The position numbers and the translations under genes were made by a program. A stretch of 54,366 bases of DNA from Desulfocapsa sp050291935 (GTDB lineage: Bacteria; Desulfobacterota; Desulfobulbia; Desulfobulbales; Desulfocapsaceae), in NCBI GenBank assembly GCA_050291935.1, contig JBNKKR010000026.1, forward strand, positions 1 through 54,366, read 5' to 3'. How positions within the stretch are numbered: the stretch's first letter is position 1; each line of letters opens with the position of its first letter. Shown piece by piece: positions 36,271 through 45,872 of the stretch. The notes under the pieces were generated by a model. The model worked only from the letters and a program-made list of their open reading frames with translations. It searched no databases and was not told the origin of the DNA.

Positions 36271-36338
36271 GCATAGAAAAAGGGCAGACGACATGGTCAC
36301 CTGCCCTTGCAAAAGAACCTTATAGCACAAATCGATGT

Positions 36339-38849
36339 TTACGACACCTCTTTCTCCACAGGAATACCCCAAATTTCTTCGGCATACTCACGAATAGTAC
36401 GATCCGTTGAGAATTTACCCATCCTGGCCACATTTACAATGGACATTTTTGTCCACTTCTGCTGATCCATATATGCCGTAGCAACCCTTTTTTGGCAATC
36501 AAGATAGGACTCAAAATCACGAAGGAGCAAATATGGGTCGTAGGGACTCATCAAGCTTTCCACCAAGGGTGTAAAGAGCTCCTTATCTCCCCTGCTAAAA
36601 GATCCATTTCCAATGGACTCAATTACTGCAGCCACCACAGGATTTTCCGCACAGACCACCTGCGGTGAGCGACTGATATGAATATGCTCATATTCGGCTT
36701 CCTCTGCAGTCATACCAAAGATAAAGATGTTTTCCTCCCCCACCTCTTCAAGAATTTCCACATTGGCACCATCAAGGGTTCCTATGGTTAGAGCACCATT
36801 TAAGGAAAATTTCATATTTCCGGTACCGGATGCCTCTGTACCTGCGGTGGAAATCTGTTCCGAGAGATCCGCTGCCGGCATGATAATTTCTGCCATGGAA
36901 ACGTTGTAATTAGGAAGGAAAACCACCCGCAGCTTACCGCCTATTCTCGGATCATTATTTACAACTTCCGCCACCGAAGTAATGAGCTTAATGATCAGTT
37001 TTGCCTTCCAGTACGATGGAGCCGCCTTACCGGCAAAGATCACCGTACGCGGCACTGAATCTTTTTCGGGAGTACGAACCAATCGTTGATAGAGCGCAAT
37101 CACATGCAGACAGTTCAACAACTGCCGTTTATACTCGTGAATACGTTTTACCTGCACATCAAACATGGAAGTGGGATCTACCTCAATGTTGCAACGTTTT
37201 TTTATAAGTGTTGCCAACCGCTTTTTGTTATCAAACTTTACTTCCCGCCAACTTTCACAGAACTGATCTTTCGCAGCAAATTTTTCAAGACCTCGTAACT
37301 TGTCAAGATCTGTAATCCAACTGGTGCCTATTTTTGCAGAAATCAATTTTGCAAGTTTTGAATTGGCCTGTAACAACCAACGTCTGGGAGTAATACCATT
37401 GGTTTTGGAGTTAAATTTCCCCGGATAAAACTCGTTATATTTGGGAAAAATATTTTCTTTTAAGAGTTTAGTGTGCAGGGCGGCTACACCATTTACCGAA
37501 TGACTGCCAATAATGGCCAGATGCGCCATTCTGATTTTCTTTACCGGCCCTTCTTCGATAATAGACATTTGGGATAATCGTGCCTCATCGCCTGGATATT
37601 GCACTTTAACCAGATCAAGAAACCGTTGATTAATCTCAAAAATGATTTGTAAATGCCTCGGCAGAACGCGTCCAATCATTTCCACGTCCCACTTTTCCAA
37701 GGCTTCGGGCATCAAGGTATGGTTGGTATAGGCAAATGTGTTAATACAGATATCCCAAGCCTTTTCCCAATTTAATCCTTCAATATCAAGAAGCAAACGC
37801 ATAAGTTCCGGGATAGCTATGGCCGGGTGGGTATCGTTGAGTTGAACGGCGATACGTTTGCTAAATTTATCAAAACTTTTATGCTTTTTTTTGTAGCGGC
37901 GCATAATGTCATGAAACGTTGCCGCAACAAAAAAATATTGCTGCTTAAGACGCAGCTCCATCCCTGCGAGATTATGATCAGGGGGATATAACACCTTTGA
38001 GATAGTCTCTGAACTTACTTTTGAAGTGACGGCTCCTATGTAGTCTCCCCTACTGAAAAAAATAAGATCAAGTTCCCGGGAGGCTCTCGCTGTCCAGAGT
38101 CGCATATTAACCACATGACCGTTGTTAAAACCGGGTACCATAATATCACAGGGAATGGCCATCACATCCGAGGTATCAACCCATTGGACACGGTAATTGC
38201 CTTCGCCATCCTGGGTTGTACTTAACCTTCCATAGAAATGAACGGGATACACCGGTTTTTTGCGTTCAAAGGACCAGGGAGAACCGTAGCGCAGCCAGTT
38301 ATCCGGGCTTTCCACCTGGCGGCCATCTATTAACTGTTGATTAAACAAGCCATATTCGTAATAGATTCCATATCCATAGGCAGGGATTTTCAGAGTTGCA
38401 ATGGAATCCATAAAGCAGGCGGCCAGTCGTCCCAAACCACCGTTACCAAGGGCTGCATCCTCCTCTTCTTCTAATATATCAGCAAGTTCAAAGCCAAGTT
38501 CCTCAACAGCAGCCTTCACCGGCTCCCAAATATCGAGGTTTAACATGGCGTTGGCAAGGGAACGTCCGATAAGAAATTCAAGGGACAGATAATAGACCCG
38601 TTTTTTCTCCTTTTCATAGTAGGAGCTCTGGGTATTGATCCATTTTTCTGTCATAATATCGCGAAGGGTATAGGCAAGTGCCATATACACATCGTTTTGT
38701 CGCACACGCTCCGGGTCACAGCCTTGAAAGCTCAATACGTGATGCAAAATATTGCGTTTTATCGCTTCAACCGTTGGGTCACAAACACTTGCCTGTCTAT
38801 TTTTTTTATTCCTGCAATCTCCTTTTACCGCCTCCTTTTTTACAGTCAT
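36339..38849 (-). CDS. glgP: Glycogen phosphorylase
   Basis: An 836-residue pyridoxal phosphate enzyme from the ATG at 38849 (MTVKKEAVKGDCRNKK); a frame of 33 further residues exists upstream, but GGGAGAGG lies directly before this ATG. The PLP Lys is Lys680 in EASGTGNMKFSLNGALTIGT, DALGNGGLGRLAACFMDS-like sequence reads AALGNGGLGRLAACFMDS here, and the GYGIYYEYGLFNQ segment fits. It releases glucose 1-phosphate from glycogen. It is a single gene with its own promoter, converging on the tRNA-Cys terminator. Confidence 0.96.
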   Translation of the reverse strand: MTVKKEAVKGDCRNKKNRQASVCDPTVEAIKRNILHHVLSFQGCDPERVRQNDVYMALAYTLRDIMTEKWINTQSSYYEKEKKRVYYLSLEFLIGRSLANAMLNLDIWEPVKAAVEELGFELADILEEEEDAALGNGGLGRLAACFMDSIATLKIPAYGYGIYYEYGLFNQQLIDGRQVESPDNWLRYGSPWSFERKKPVYPVHFYGRLSTTQDGEGNYRVQWVDTSDVMAIPCDIMVPGFNNGHVVNMRLWTARASRELDLIFFSRGDYIGAVTSKVSSETISKVLYPPDHNLAGMELRLKQQYFFVAATFHDIMRRYKKKHKSFDKFSKRIAVQLNDTHPAIAIPELMRLLLDIEGLNWEKAWDICINTFAYTNHTLMPEALEKWDVEMIGRVLPRHLQIIFEINQRFLDLVKVQYPGDEARLSQMSIIEEGPVKKIRMAHLAIIGSHSVNGVAALHTKLLKENIFPKYNEFYPGKFNSKTNGITPRRWLLQANSKLAKLISAKIGTSWITDLDKLRGLEKFAAKDQFCESWREVKFDNKKRLATLIKKRCNIEVDPTSMFDVQVKRIHEYKRQLLNCLHVIALYQRLVRTPEKDSVPRTVIFAGKAAPSYWKAKLIIKLITSVAEVVNNDPRIGGKLRVVFLPNYNVSMAEIIMPAADLSEQISTAGTEASGTGNMKFSLNGALTIGTLDGANVEILEEVGEENIFIFGMTAEEAEYEHIHISRSPQVVCAENPVVAAVIESIGNGSFSRGDKELFTPLVESLMSPYDPYLLLRDFESYLDCQKRVATAYMDQQKWTKMSIVNVARMGKFSTDRTIREYAEEIWGIPVEKEVS

Positions 38850-39164
38850 CACGCCTCTCCCTATCATGAATTTGAGCACTAATTCATCAACGTATTCTCC
38901 TTGGATGCTATCAAATCTCTTATGGAAAATAAAAATGAAATTTTTCATAAGATCATTTTATTTGTACCTTTTGCTCGCTTTTAATTTGACACTGTGAAGT
39001 TAGATCCTATACTTATACCGCCAGGGCACTCTTTTCAATACCACCTTGAGTGGTGTAAGTTTCGTATGAGCAGACAAGCTGCTCTACTCAGCTTTACCTG
39101 GTGATTCACATTCTTTATATTTTTTCAACACAGTTACTCTAGAACTACGACAGAACAAAACAAT
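38850..39164. other. Intergenic region between glgP and the TPR gene
   Basis: About 315 bp with divergent genes on both sides. It holds the promoters of glgP and the TPR-cysE-cysK group. A short hairpin GAGCAG-N5-CTGCTC lies at 39068-39084, and CACC-N4-GTGGTG near 39050 makes a weaker one. Neither has a terminator tail or the conserved box of a known riboswitch. I see no gene in it. Confidence 0.45.
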
Positions 39165-39776
39165 ATGGTCAAAAAAGAATCCCTCTTATACACGCTCTTT
39201 ATTGGACTTATCATAGGTTTTATTGGCGGAGTTATTTTTGCCTCCTACAAACTTGGCTCGGAAAACGTCCATTTTCCCACCGAAAATCAAGTGAGTAGTA
39301 ACAGCGGGCAAACACAGCTCAATACCCAGGCGCAAGAAGCAATCAGCAACCTTGAGTCGGAAGTCACCGCCCACCCGGAGAACATAGAGGCCTGGACCAG
39401 ACTCGGGCATCTCTATTACGATACCAGTCAATTCAAGAATGCGATAAAGGCCTACACAAAATCCCTTGCCCTGAACCCTGGTAATGCCGACGTATGGACA
39501 GACCTTGGGGTAATGTATAGAAGAGACAAACAACCCGAGAAGGCGATCGAGGCATTTGAACATGCCTATGGTGTCCAGGAAAAACATCTTCCCTCACGCA
39601 TGAATAAGGGTATTGTCCTCCTGTACGATCTTAATAAACCCGAAGAGGCAATTACTGTTTGGGAAGAGGCGCTTCAAATTGATCCCAATCTGCAGATGAA
39701 CGACTCCTTAGGCTTGCAAGACGCGGTGGATGAAGTAAAAAAACAACTGGCAGGAAGGAAGGAAAAAGCAGAGTAA
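39165..39776 (+). CDS. Membrane-anchored TPR protein
   Basis: A 203-residue protein. A single N-terminal helix (TLFIGLIIGFIGGVIFASY) is followed by three or four tetratricopeptide repeats from residue 77 to 190, such as IEAWTRLGHLYYDTSQFKNA and ADVWTDLGVMYRRDKQPEKA. TPR proteins act as protein-protein adaptors, here probably facing the periplasm. The stop TAA shares its last base with a possible start of cysE, so the genes are cotranscribed. The role is unknown. Confidence 0.85.
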   Translation: MVKKESLLYTLFIGLIIGFIGGVIFASYKLGSENVHFPTENQVSSNSGQTQLNTQAQEAISNLESEVTAHPENIEAWTRLGHLYYDTSQFKNAIKAYTKSLALNPGNADVWTDLGVMYRRDKQPEKAIEAFEHAYGVQEKHLPSRMNKGIVLLYDLNKPEEAITVWEEALQIDPNLQMNDSLGLQDAVDEVKKQLAGRKEKAE

Positions 39777-39799
39777 TGGATGTTAAAGGAGGTGGGAAG

Positions 39800-40774
39800 G
39801 TGCTGGCAAAACAAATAAGTCTCCCCAAACATTGTGATCATGAAAATCACAACGACGGATGCCTGCATGACAAAGTACCTCCTGTGGTCAAGGAGCTCGT
39901 TGCCGCCTGGCAGACCGAAGACTGTTTCGATCATGTGGGCCCGGTTCCCATCCCTTCGCATAAGGCGATCATTGATATTATTTACCAGGGGAGGCAGATT
40001 TTATTTCCCGGGTACTTCACAAAATCAAAAATTCATGCATCAAATCTAGAATATTATTTAGGAAAAGAAACATCAGAATTATATGAACGTTTAACTGCTG
40101 AAATCATCATGGCCATCCGCCATGACTGTCGCAGATCCAACCTGCCCTGCACCAACTGCGAAAGACGGGGCCATAAACTTGCCCTTGCTTTTATCGAAAA
40201 ACTGCCTGGTATCTCTGCCATGTTATCCAGCGATATCCGGGCAACCCTTGCAGGGGATCCGGCAACGGCAAACAGTGATGAAGTCATTTTTAGCTACCCC
40301 GGGTTACTGGCGACTTCCATCTACCGTATGGCCCATGAACTTTACCTCTTAGACGTTCCCATAATCCCCCGTATCATGACCGAGCATGCCCATAGTCAAA
40401 CCGGAATTGACATCCACCCTGGCGCCACCATTGGTCCGGGCTTTTTTATTGACCATGGTACTGGGGTGGTGATTGGCGAAACCACCCATATCGGTGCGCA
40501 AGTTCGCATCTACCAGGGAGTTACCCTGGGAGCACTCTCTCTTCCCAAAGATGCCGGCAAAAAGATGCGTAACACCAAACGTCATCCCACCATTGAAGAT
40601 GACGTTATTATTTATGCCAATACCACCATCCTCGGTGGCGAAACCACCATCGGTGCCCGTTCGATAATAGGCGGGAATATTTGGCTTACCGAATCTGTTC
40701 CAGCGGACACGCGAGTTCTTCTTAAGCGTCCCGAGTTAATCTATTCAGAAAAGAAGAAGACCCATCATGGATAA
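39800..40774 (+). CDS. cysE: Serine O-acetyltransferase
   Basis: A 324-residue enzyme that acetylates L-serine for cysteine synthesis. The GTG at 39800 (VLAKQISLPK) is preferred to the ATG at 39776, because the perfect ribosome site AAAGGAGGTG lies six bases before it. A longer N-terminal domain (SSDIRATLAGDPATANSDEV) precedes the left-handed beta-helix of hexapeptide repeats: HSQTGIDIHPGATIGPGFFI, DHGTGVVIGETTHIGAQV. This long form is the EpsC/plant-like type. It overlaps cysK by 8 bp. Confidence 0.93.
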   Translation: MLAKQISLPKHCDHENHNDGCLHDKVPPVVKELVAAWQTEDCFDHVGPVPIPSHKAIIDIIYQGRQILFPGYFTKSKIHASNLEYYLGKETSELYERLTAEIIMAIRHDCRRSNLPCTNCERRGHKLALAFIEKLPGISAMLSSDIRATLAGDPATANSDEVIFSYPGLLATSIYRMAHELYLLDVPIIPRIMTEHAHSQTGIDIHPGATIGPGFFIDHGTGVVIGETTHIGAQVRIYQGVTLGALSLPKDAGKKMRNTKRHPTIEDDVIIYANTTILGGETTIGARSIIGGNIWLTESVPADTRVLLKRPELIYSEKKKTHHG

Positions 40775-41690
40775 TCCATTGCTCTCAACCGTTGGCAATA
40801 GCCCACTGCTCACCCTAAGCAATATCTGCCCTGATTGTCAGGCTACGATCCTTGCCAAGCAGGAGTCACGAAATCCCCTGGGGAGCGTGAAGGACCGTAT
40901 TGCCCTTGCCATGATAGAAGACGGTATCGCTACGAGTAAGATTAGTAAGCAGACCACCATCATTGAGGCAACTTCTGGAAACACAGGCCTTGGTCTGGCA
41001 ATGGTGTGTGCCAGCAAAAAACTTCCCCTTGTCCTGACAATGCCGGAATCCATGTCCCTTGAGAGAAGGGCTCTTTTGCAACACTTAGGGGCAAAACTGA
41101 TTCTAACACCGGCACAAGAGGGAATGGCAGGTGCAATACAAGCGGCCGAAGCATTGCACCAACAGGAACAAAACTCCTTTATGGTGCGTCAATTTGAAAA
41201 CCCGGCCAACCCTAAAATTCACGAAACAACCACGGCCAAAGAAATCTGGCAACAAAGTAAAGGTAAAGTAGATATATTCGTGGCCGGTATTGGCACCGGA
41301 GGGACCTTTACCGGAACCATGACCTATCTTAAAAGGAAAAATCCTGCTATCATCGGCGTTGCCGTGGAACCTGCCGGATCACCGGTTCTTTCTGGTGGTT
41401 CACCCGGCCCCCACGCGATCCAGGGGATAGGAGCAGGTTTTATCCCCAAGATATTAAACCCAAAGCTTATGGACACAATCATAACCATAAGTGATGACGA
41501 GGCATATTCTGCGGCAAGGGAGCTTGCACGACAAGAAGGTATTTTGGCGGGTATTTCTTCGGGCGCCGCCGTGGCGGCAGTCATGAAACTGGAAAGACTT
41601 GCTGAAAACAGAAAAAAAGTAATTGTCACAATTTTACCTGACACCGGAGAGCGATATTTAAGCACTCCATTACTGCTCTCAAAAGAATAA
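40767..41690 (+). CDS. cysK: Cysteine synthase (O-acetylserine sulfhydrylase)
   Basis: A 307-residue PLP enzyme. Lys42 in NPLGSVKDR binds PLP, EATSGNTGLGLAM is the substrate loop and GIGTGGTFTG holds the phosphate. The final ILPDTGERYLST is a family signature. It joins O-acetylserine and sulfide to make cysteine, the step after cysE, with which it overlaps. No lesion is seen. Confidence 0.95.
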   Translation: MDNPLLSTVGNSPLLTLSNICPDCQATILAKQESRNPLGSVKDRIALAMIEDGIATSKISKQTTIIEATSGNTGLGLAMVCASKKLPLVLTMPESMSLERRALLQHLGAKLILTPAQEGMAGAIQAAEALHQQEQNSFMVRQFENPANPKIHETTTAKEIWQQSKGKVDIFVAGIGTGGTFTGTMTYLKRKNPAIIGVAVEPAGSPVLSGGSPGPHAIQGIGAGFIPKILNPKLMDTIITISDDEAYSAARELARQEGILAGISSGAAVAAVMKLERLAENRKKVIVTILPDTGERYLSTPLLLSKE

Positions 41691-41727
41691 TATTTACGGT
41701 TCGTTTTACCTGCTACGGAATACACAT

Positions 41728-42546
41728 ATGTTACGACTACGCAATCTCCTTCTAATAACTGTCCTTCTGCTTCCATCAACTCTTTTTGCCAGCGAACAAC
41801 AAGAACAATACGGCATCGTTACCGATCCCGATACCGGAAACACCTGGCTGGAAGCCCAAGGAGGGAGTAAACATTCCTGGGAAGAGGCCTTTACCTATTG
41901 TGAGGAACTGGAAACAGGCAATATGGATAACTGGCGACTGCCAACGAAGGCGGAGCTGGAATCTCTGGTGGATTACAACAAAACAACTCCTGCCATTAAC
42001 GAAAATTTTACCTGTCAGCCTTCCTTTTACTGGTCAAGTATAGCCCACAAAGGAAATATTGATTATGCCTGGGGAGTATACTGTTTGGACGGAGCCGACC
42101 ACTGGCTGCATAAAAGTAACAACTATTACGTCCGTTGCATCCAGGATAAACAACCCAAACAACAAGCCGTAACCTATGTGGTGGGTACACACAGCGCAAT
42201 TGACAAGCAAAACAAACTCGAATGGCAAAAACAGCCTTCAACCGACAAACTCTCCTGGAATGATGGGCAAACGTATTGTACGCAGCTCTTTGTAAACAAC
42301 AAAAGGGATTGGCGGCTTCCGACCATTCAGGAGCTCAAGTCCCTTGTCAATTACACAAAATATTATCCTGCCATAGAGAGCTCCATTCCCTGCCAATCAA
42401 CAATATATTGGTCCAGCACAACCGTTGCTGATAAAGAAAGAGAGAAAGCGTGGACTGTTTTCTTTGGTAACGGAGACGATATCTGGAAAAACAAAACAGA
42501 ACAACACGCAGTCCGATGTGTTCGGGAAATAGCTTCGCCACAATAA
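41728..42546 (+). CDS. Secreted protein with two DUF1566 (Lcl C-terminal) domains
   Basis: A 272-residue protein with a signal peptide (LLLITVLLLPSTLFA, cleavage near residue 22). Two copies of the DUF1566 unit follow: TWLEAQGGSKHSWEEAFTYC with NWRLPTKAELESLVDYN, then LEWQKQPSTDKLSWNDGQTY with DWRLPTIQELKSLVNYT. Each copy has the WSS and RCI/RCV motifs. The fold is C-type lectin-like (formylglycine-generating enzyme type). The function is unknown; adhesion or surface binding is possible. Confidence 0.88.
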   Translation: MLRLRNLLLITVLLLPSTLFASEQQEQYGIVTDPDTGNTWLEAQGGSKHSWEEAFTYCEELETGNMDNWRLPTKAELESLVDYNKTTPAINENFTCQPSFYWSSIAHKGNIDYAWGVYCLDGADHWLHKSNNYYVRCIQDKQPKQQAVTYVVGTHSAIDKQNKLEWQKQPSTDKLSWNDGQTYCTQLFVNNKRDWRLPTIQELKSLVNYTKYYPAIESSIPCQSTIYWSSTTVADKEREKAWTVFFGNGDDIWKNKTEQHAVRCVREIASPQ

Positions 42547-42676
42547 GTTGCGCGCATGCAATAGAGTGCTGTGAAAATCATTCTGTCCCCGGTGCTCCAG
42601 AAAAACAAAATCAGTCCCCTTAGTTCGAAAAAAAACTAAAACTCTAAACTCCACTGTTCCAGTAACTTGCCATTAA

Positions 42677-42690
42677 TGGTATATATACCA
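42677..42690 (+). promoter_or_regulatory. TGGTATATATACCA palindrome at the tRNA-Pro promoter
   Basis: A perfect 14-bp palindrome containing TATATA, ending 10 bp before the first base of tRNA-Pro. It may serve as the -10 box; no clear -35 box lies 16-18 bp upstream. It could also be a binding site. Confidence 0.4.
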
Positions 42691-42700
42691 GCTCTTGGTT

Positions 42701-42777
42701 CGGAGTGTAGCTCAGCCTGGTAGAGCACTGCCTTCGGGAGGCAGGAGTCGGAGGTTCAAATCCTCTCACTCCGACCA
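42701..42777 (+). tRNA. tRNA-Pro (CGG)
   Basis: Acceptor CGGAGTG pairs with CACTCCG. The D arm is GCTC-GAGC, the anticodon stem CTGCC-GGCAG encloses TTCGGGA with CGG at 42735-42737, and the T arm is GGAGG-TTCAAAT-CCTCT. CCA is encoded at 42775-42777. Confidence 0.97.
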
Positions 42778-42846
42778 ATACATGATGTTTCTTGCAGTTC
42801 ACCACAGCCCCCTTCTTCTATTCTCTAAAACGCTATTTAGCAATCA

Positions 42847-42886
42847 ATCACCAAGGACTGTATTTTCCTGTTAACTGGTGATTTTT
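42847..42886 (+). terminator. Possible terminator downstream of tRNA-Pro
   Basis: ATCACCA pairs with TGGTGAT over a 22-base loop that contains a further AGGA-TCCT pairing, and five T follow. It lies about 70 bp after the tRNA. The long, bulged loop makes it a weak candidate. Confidence 0.35.
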
Positions 42887-43073
42887 CCCATCCTGGTTAT
42901 AAACAAGCAACGTGTTTTTTTGCCCAGAATTAGCACTTGACAAATCAAACCACCCTCCCCTACAATTCATATGTAACAGAGTTATTGACGTAAAAACTGG
43001 AAATGAGGTTTACCTTGGCGGCATGAAAATAGTGTTCTCAACTCATTACATAACCAGCAACAATGGAAGGAAA

Positions 43074-43886
43074 ATGAAGACTTACACATTATTTCTTACA
43101 ATTGCTTTGACGATGCCGTTTGTCCATACAACCAATGCAACAATAGTTACCTATGACAACTGGACTGATGTCAATAAATACTCAGATAGGGGGCTTACAA
43201 ACCCTTCCGGTTCGTTAGACACATCAGACAGCAAGATGTGTTGGGCAGCCGCTTCCTCCAATGTTCTCAACTTCACGGGGTGGACCGTTGATCGTGACGG
43301 AGATAAAACACTGGAGATTTATGACGATGTATATAACGAATTCCTGGCTGAATTTTCTAACGGAGCCAGCAGCGGATATACTGCCTACAAACATTATGCG
43401 AACACCTTTTGGTCCGAAGCACTTACCGCCCAGGGGAAGACCTGGGATGATTACTTTTATCGGGTAAGCGATGACTCCATTATGATGGAAACCATTGCCG
43501 ATTTTATGGAACTTGATTATGGCATCTATGTCTCTATTACCAACGATAGAGGCAGCCTTGGCCATGCGATTACAGCCTGGGGATATGAAACTGACGACAC
43601 TGGACTCTTTACCAGAATTGCGGTCACGGACTCCGACAGGGGGTACGGGCCAGGTGGTGCCATGATTCCCATGTTACAATGGTATGATGTAGCTTTTAAT
43701 GCAAGTCTTGGGAGATGGTATTTACAAGACTATGGAACAGACGTGTACATTAGAAGAATAGATGCCTTTGCGCCAAACGATCTCCTCGCTCCCATCCCGG
43801 AACCGGCAACCGTGCTCCTCTTCGGGATAAGCATTACTGGTCTATTGATTCCCCGTCTGCGACGAAAAAGTCCATCTTTACTGTAA
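43074..43886 (+). CDS. IdeS-like cysteine protease with PEP-CTERM anchor
   Basis: A 270-residue secreted protein from the ATG at 43074 (GGAAGG upstream). Signal peptide 1-22; the C-terminus has PEPATVLLFGISITGLLIPR, the PEP-CTERM sorting signal of exosortase. The catalytic Cys56 in SKMCWAAASSN, His164 in GHAITAWGY and Asp186/Asp188 in AVTDSDRGYG match IdeS/Mac (peptidase C66): CWAA, GHAxTxWG and VTDSD are the same set. IdeS cleaves IgG; in an environmental anaerobe the target must be another protein. The last 9 bp overlap the end of the opposing lipoprotein gene. Confidence 0.75.
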   Translation: MKTYTLFLTIALTMPFVHTTNATIVTYDNWTDVNKYSDRGLTNPSGSLDTSDSKMCWAAASSNVLNFTGWTVDRDGDKTLEIYDDVYNEFLAEFSNGASSGYTAYKHYANTFWSEALTAQGKTWDDYFYRVSDDSIMMETIADFMELDYGIYVSITNDRGSLGHAITAWGYETDDTGLFTRIAVTDSDRGYGPGGAMIPMLQWYDVAFNASLGRWYLQDYGTDVYIRRIDAFAPNDLLAPIPEPATVLLFGISITGLLIPRLRRKSPSLL

Positions 43887-45743
43887 ATTTTCCTCTTGCA
43901 CCTGCTCAGTTGAGGATTGCTGGGGAGCCATCTCCGGTGCAGTATAAACGGGCATATCAAAGGCGTCTTGTTCCGGTCGCACCACTTCTATATCCGCACC
44001 TTTTCCAACCAGCTCAACCTGAGCCAGAAGACTCGGATCAATGGCGTTCATCTCCTTTTCAACCCGTTTAATATTGCCCAACACTTTATCCGTTATCCCC
44101 ACACCAGGGTATTTCACCAAGATATCCACCAGATGCCTTCTGGAATCAATAAGCAGTTTTTTCTGGGACTCCACATCCGTTGTCTTTGTAAAACGAATAA
44201 AGAGATCAGCTGCCTTTCTTCGTTCGGCACGAGCTGATAACAAAGAGGCATCAGCAATCTTACTCTCCGCCTTTAAGGCATACTCAGATTCGAGCATGGT
44301 GGTAAGGAGCTCAATGGCCTGATCATATTCTCCTTTATCAATAAGCAACAGTGCGTCATTCCATTTCCTTTGCAGGGCCTGCATCTCTTCAATCTTCTTC
44401 GTCTCACGATACACCGCTTCAGCAAGGGTCAAATCATCACTTTTCTTCCTGATCTCAATGAGTTTCTCCCCACTCAATATATCTTCCTGCAGAGTTTCCA
44501 TTTTCAACAGGGCATCCTGAAACCGTTCTTCTTCCGCCAAAGCGTCAACTTCTGCCAAAAAAGAAGCAAGCCAAGCATCAGCACGACTCTTTGCGGATTC
44601 ACGGATAATATCTATATTGGACGCCACCGCCGAATAGGGGTAATCAGCAAGAAACTGGTCCGCTTGCCAGACAAGTTTATATCCATCACGCTGGGGGGTA
44701 AATCCAAGATAGTTTCGTAATAACGAGGAGTAGGCCTCAAGTTCAGGGCTGCCAGTTTCGCTCCTCTCAAGAATGGAAAGCTGAAGGATCCCCCAGCTCT
44801 CTATACTTGACAAACTTTTATAATCATTTGATATTTCATGGTACTGCTTTTCCGCTTTGTCATATTCACCGGATGCTGCATACAGATCGGCCAACACCTT
44901 TCGAAGAGAAAGTATATCTGTTCTTTGATCATCTGATGCGGACATCAGATCAACAATTGTCTGATACACCTTTGCTGCTTCCGTCTCCTGATGGAGGGCC
45001 ATAAGGGCGTTACCATAAGAAATCCTGGTATTGAGATGGACACGGTCCAACTGTTTCACTGGAATTTGCTGCCAAACCTGGACAACTTCCTCATATTCCT
45101 CACTGCCGGCATAACGCTCGATTAAGGTCTCTATCTGGGGAAGATCCGCTTGCTTTTCACGTTTGGCCCAGCCGGCATCCTCATCCGCACCACCTTTGAG
45201 CAAATATCCACAACCCGATTCTAAAAAATTGATATCACTCTGCTCAAGATCAAGCACTTCCGATGTCGAAATAAGCTGGGAAGAATCCATAAAATCTTGA
45301 CTCAACAAGGCTTCCTGGATCCTGTTGTAGCCATTCAATATTTTTTGCAAATCCCTAAAACATCGTACCATCTCCTCCGAGGCTGTCTCATCGAGTTCAA
45401 CGGCCACCGCCTGCTCATCAAGGGCCTTCCAGCGATCAAGTTTCCTGCCATATTCAAAAATACGATCCTTCACATACTGCATTTCCGGTAAAAGTGCTGG
45501 AGTACGCTCAACCTCAGCAACGACATTTTTAGTATTGTCCACATAATACGGTTCTGGAGAAAATCCTTGGGAAGGAGTAACAAGGGGAGTATCGCCTTGC
45601 GTTTTCTCGTTGGTCGTAATCTGTTGCGGCTGAGTCATACTTGTGTTCCTTGGTGTTACAACGCGTTTTTTATCGTAAGTACAAGCACTCAGCAGGACAC
45701 AACATGCGGCGAAAATAATGGATGTGCGGTATGGGATATTCAT
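43878..45743 (-). CDS. Large periplasmic lipoprotein with TPR-like repeats
   Basis: A 621-residue protein with a lipoprotein signal (FAACCVLLSAC, Cys21), a low-complexity Gln/Thr/Pro linker to about residue 70, and an all-helical body. Pieces such as NALMALHQETEAAKVYQTIV and LADLYAASGEYDKAEKQYHE are TPR-like. A coiled segment around residues 400-480 is Glu/Lys-rich. It resembles no named family that I recognise. It lies downstream of the PBP1 gene on the same strand, 130 bp away, so an envelope role is likely. Confidence 0.75.
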   Translation of the reverse strand: MNIPYRTSIIFAACCVLLSACTYDKKRVVTPRNTSMTQPQQITTNEKTQGDTPLVTPSQGFSPEPYYVDNTKNVVAEVERTPALLPEMQYVKDRIFEYGRKLDRWKALDEQAVAVELDETASEEMVRCFRDLQKILNGYNRIQEALLSQDFMDSSQLISTSEVLDLEQSDINFLESGCGYLLKGGADEDAGWAKREKQADLPQIETLIERYAGSEEYEEVVQVWQQIPVKQLDRVHLNTRISYGNALMALHQETEAAKVYQTIVDLMSASDDQRTDILSLRKVLADLYAASGEYDKAEKQYHEISNDYKSLSSIESWGILQLSILERSETGSPELEAYSSLLRNYLGFTPQRDGYKLVWQADQFLADYPYSAVASNIDIIRESAKSRADAWLASFLAEVDALAEEERFQDALLKMETLQEDILSGEKLIEIRKKSDDLTLAEAVYRETKKIEEMQALQRKWNDALLLIDKGEYDQAIELLTTMLESEYALKAESKIADASLLSARAERRKAADLFIRFTKTTDVESQKKLLIDSRRHLVDILVKYPGVGITDKVLGNIKRVEKEMNAIDPSLLAQVELVGKGADIEVVRPEQDAFDMPVYTAPEMAPQQSSTEQVQEENLQ

Positions 45744-45872
45744 TTTTTACTAGTACATAAGAGAGTTAAAAAAGATAAAGAACACCTGTGCGGTTTGTCC
45801 ATTTTAATCAAGATACTGTACGTTCTAGCATGAAAACGTGGAGAGATCAAGAAAAGGCAGGCATAGTCTCTT

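Noticed and set aside
39040..39090. T-box or other cysteine-responsive riboswitch ahead of the TPR-cysE-cysK genes
   Set aside because: Only short hairpins are seen; there is no T-box consensus, no terminator tail and the cys genes are not directly downstream.
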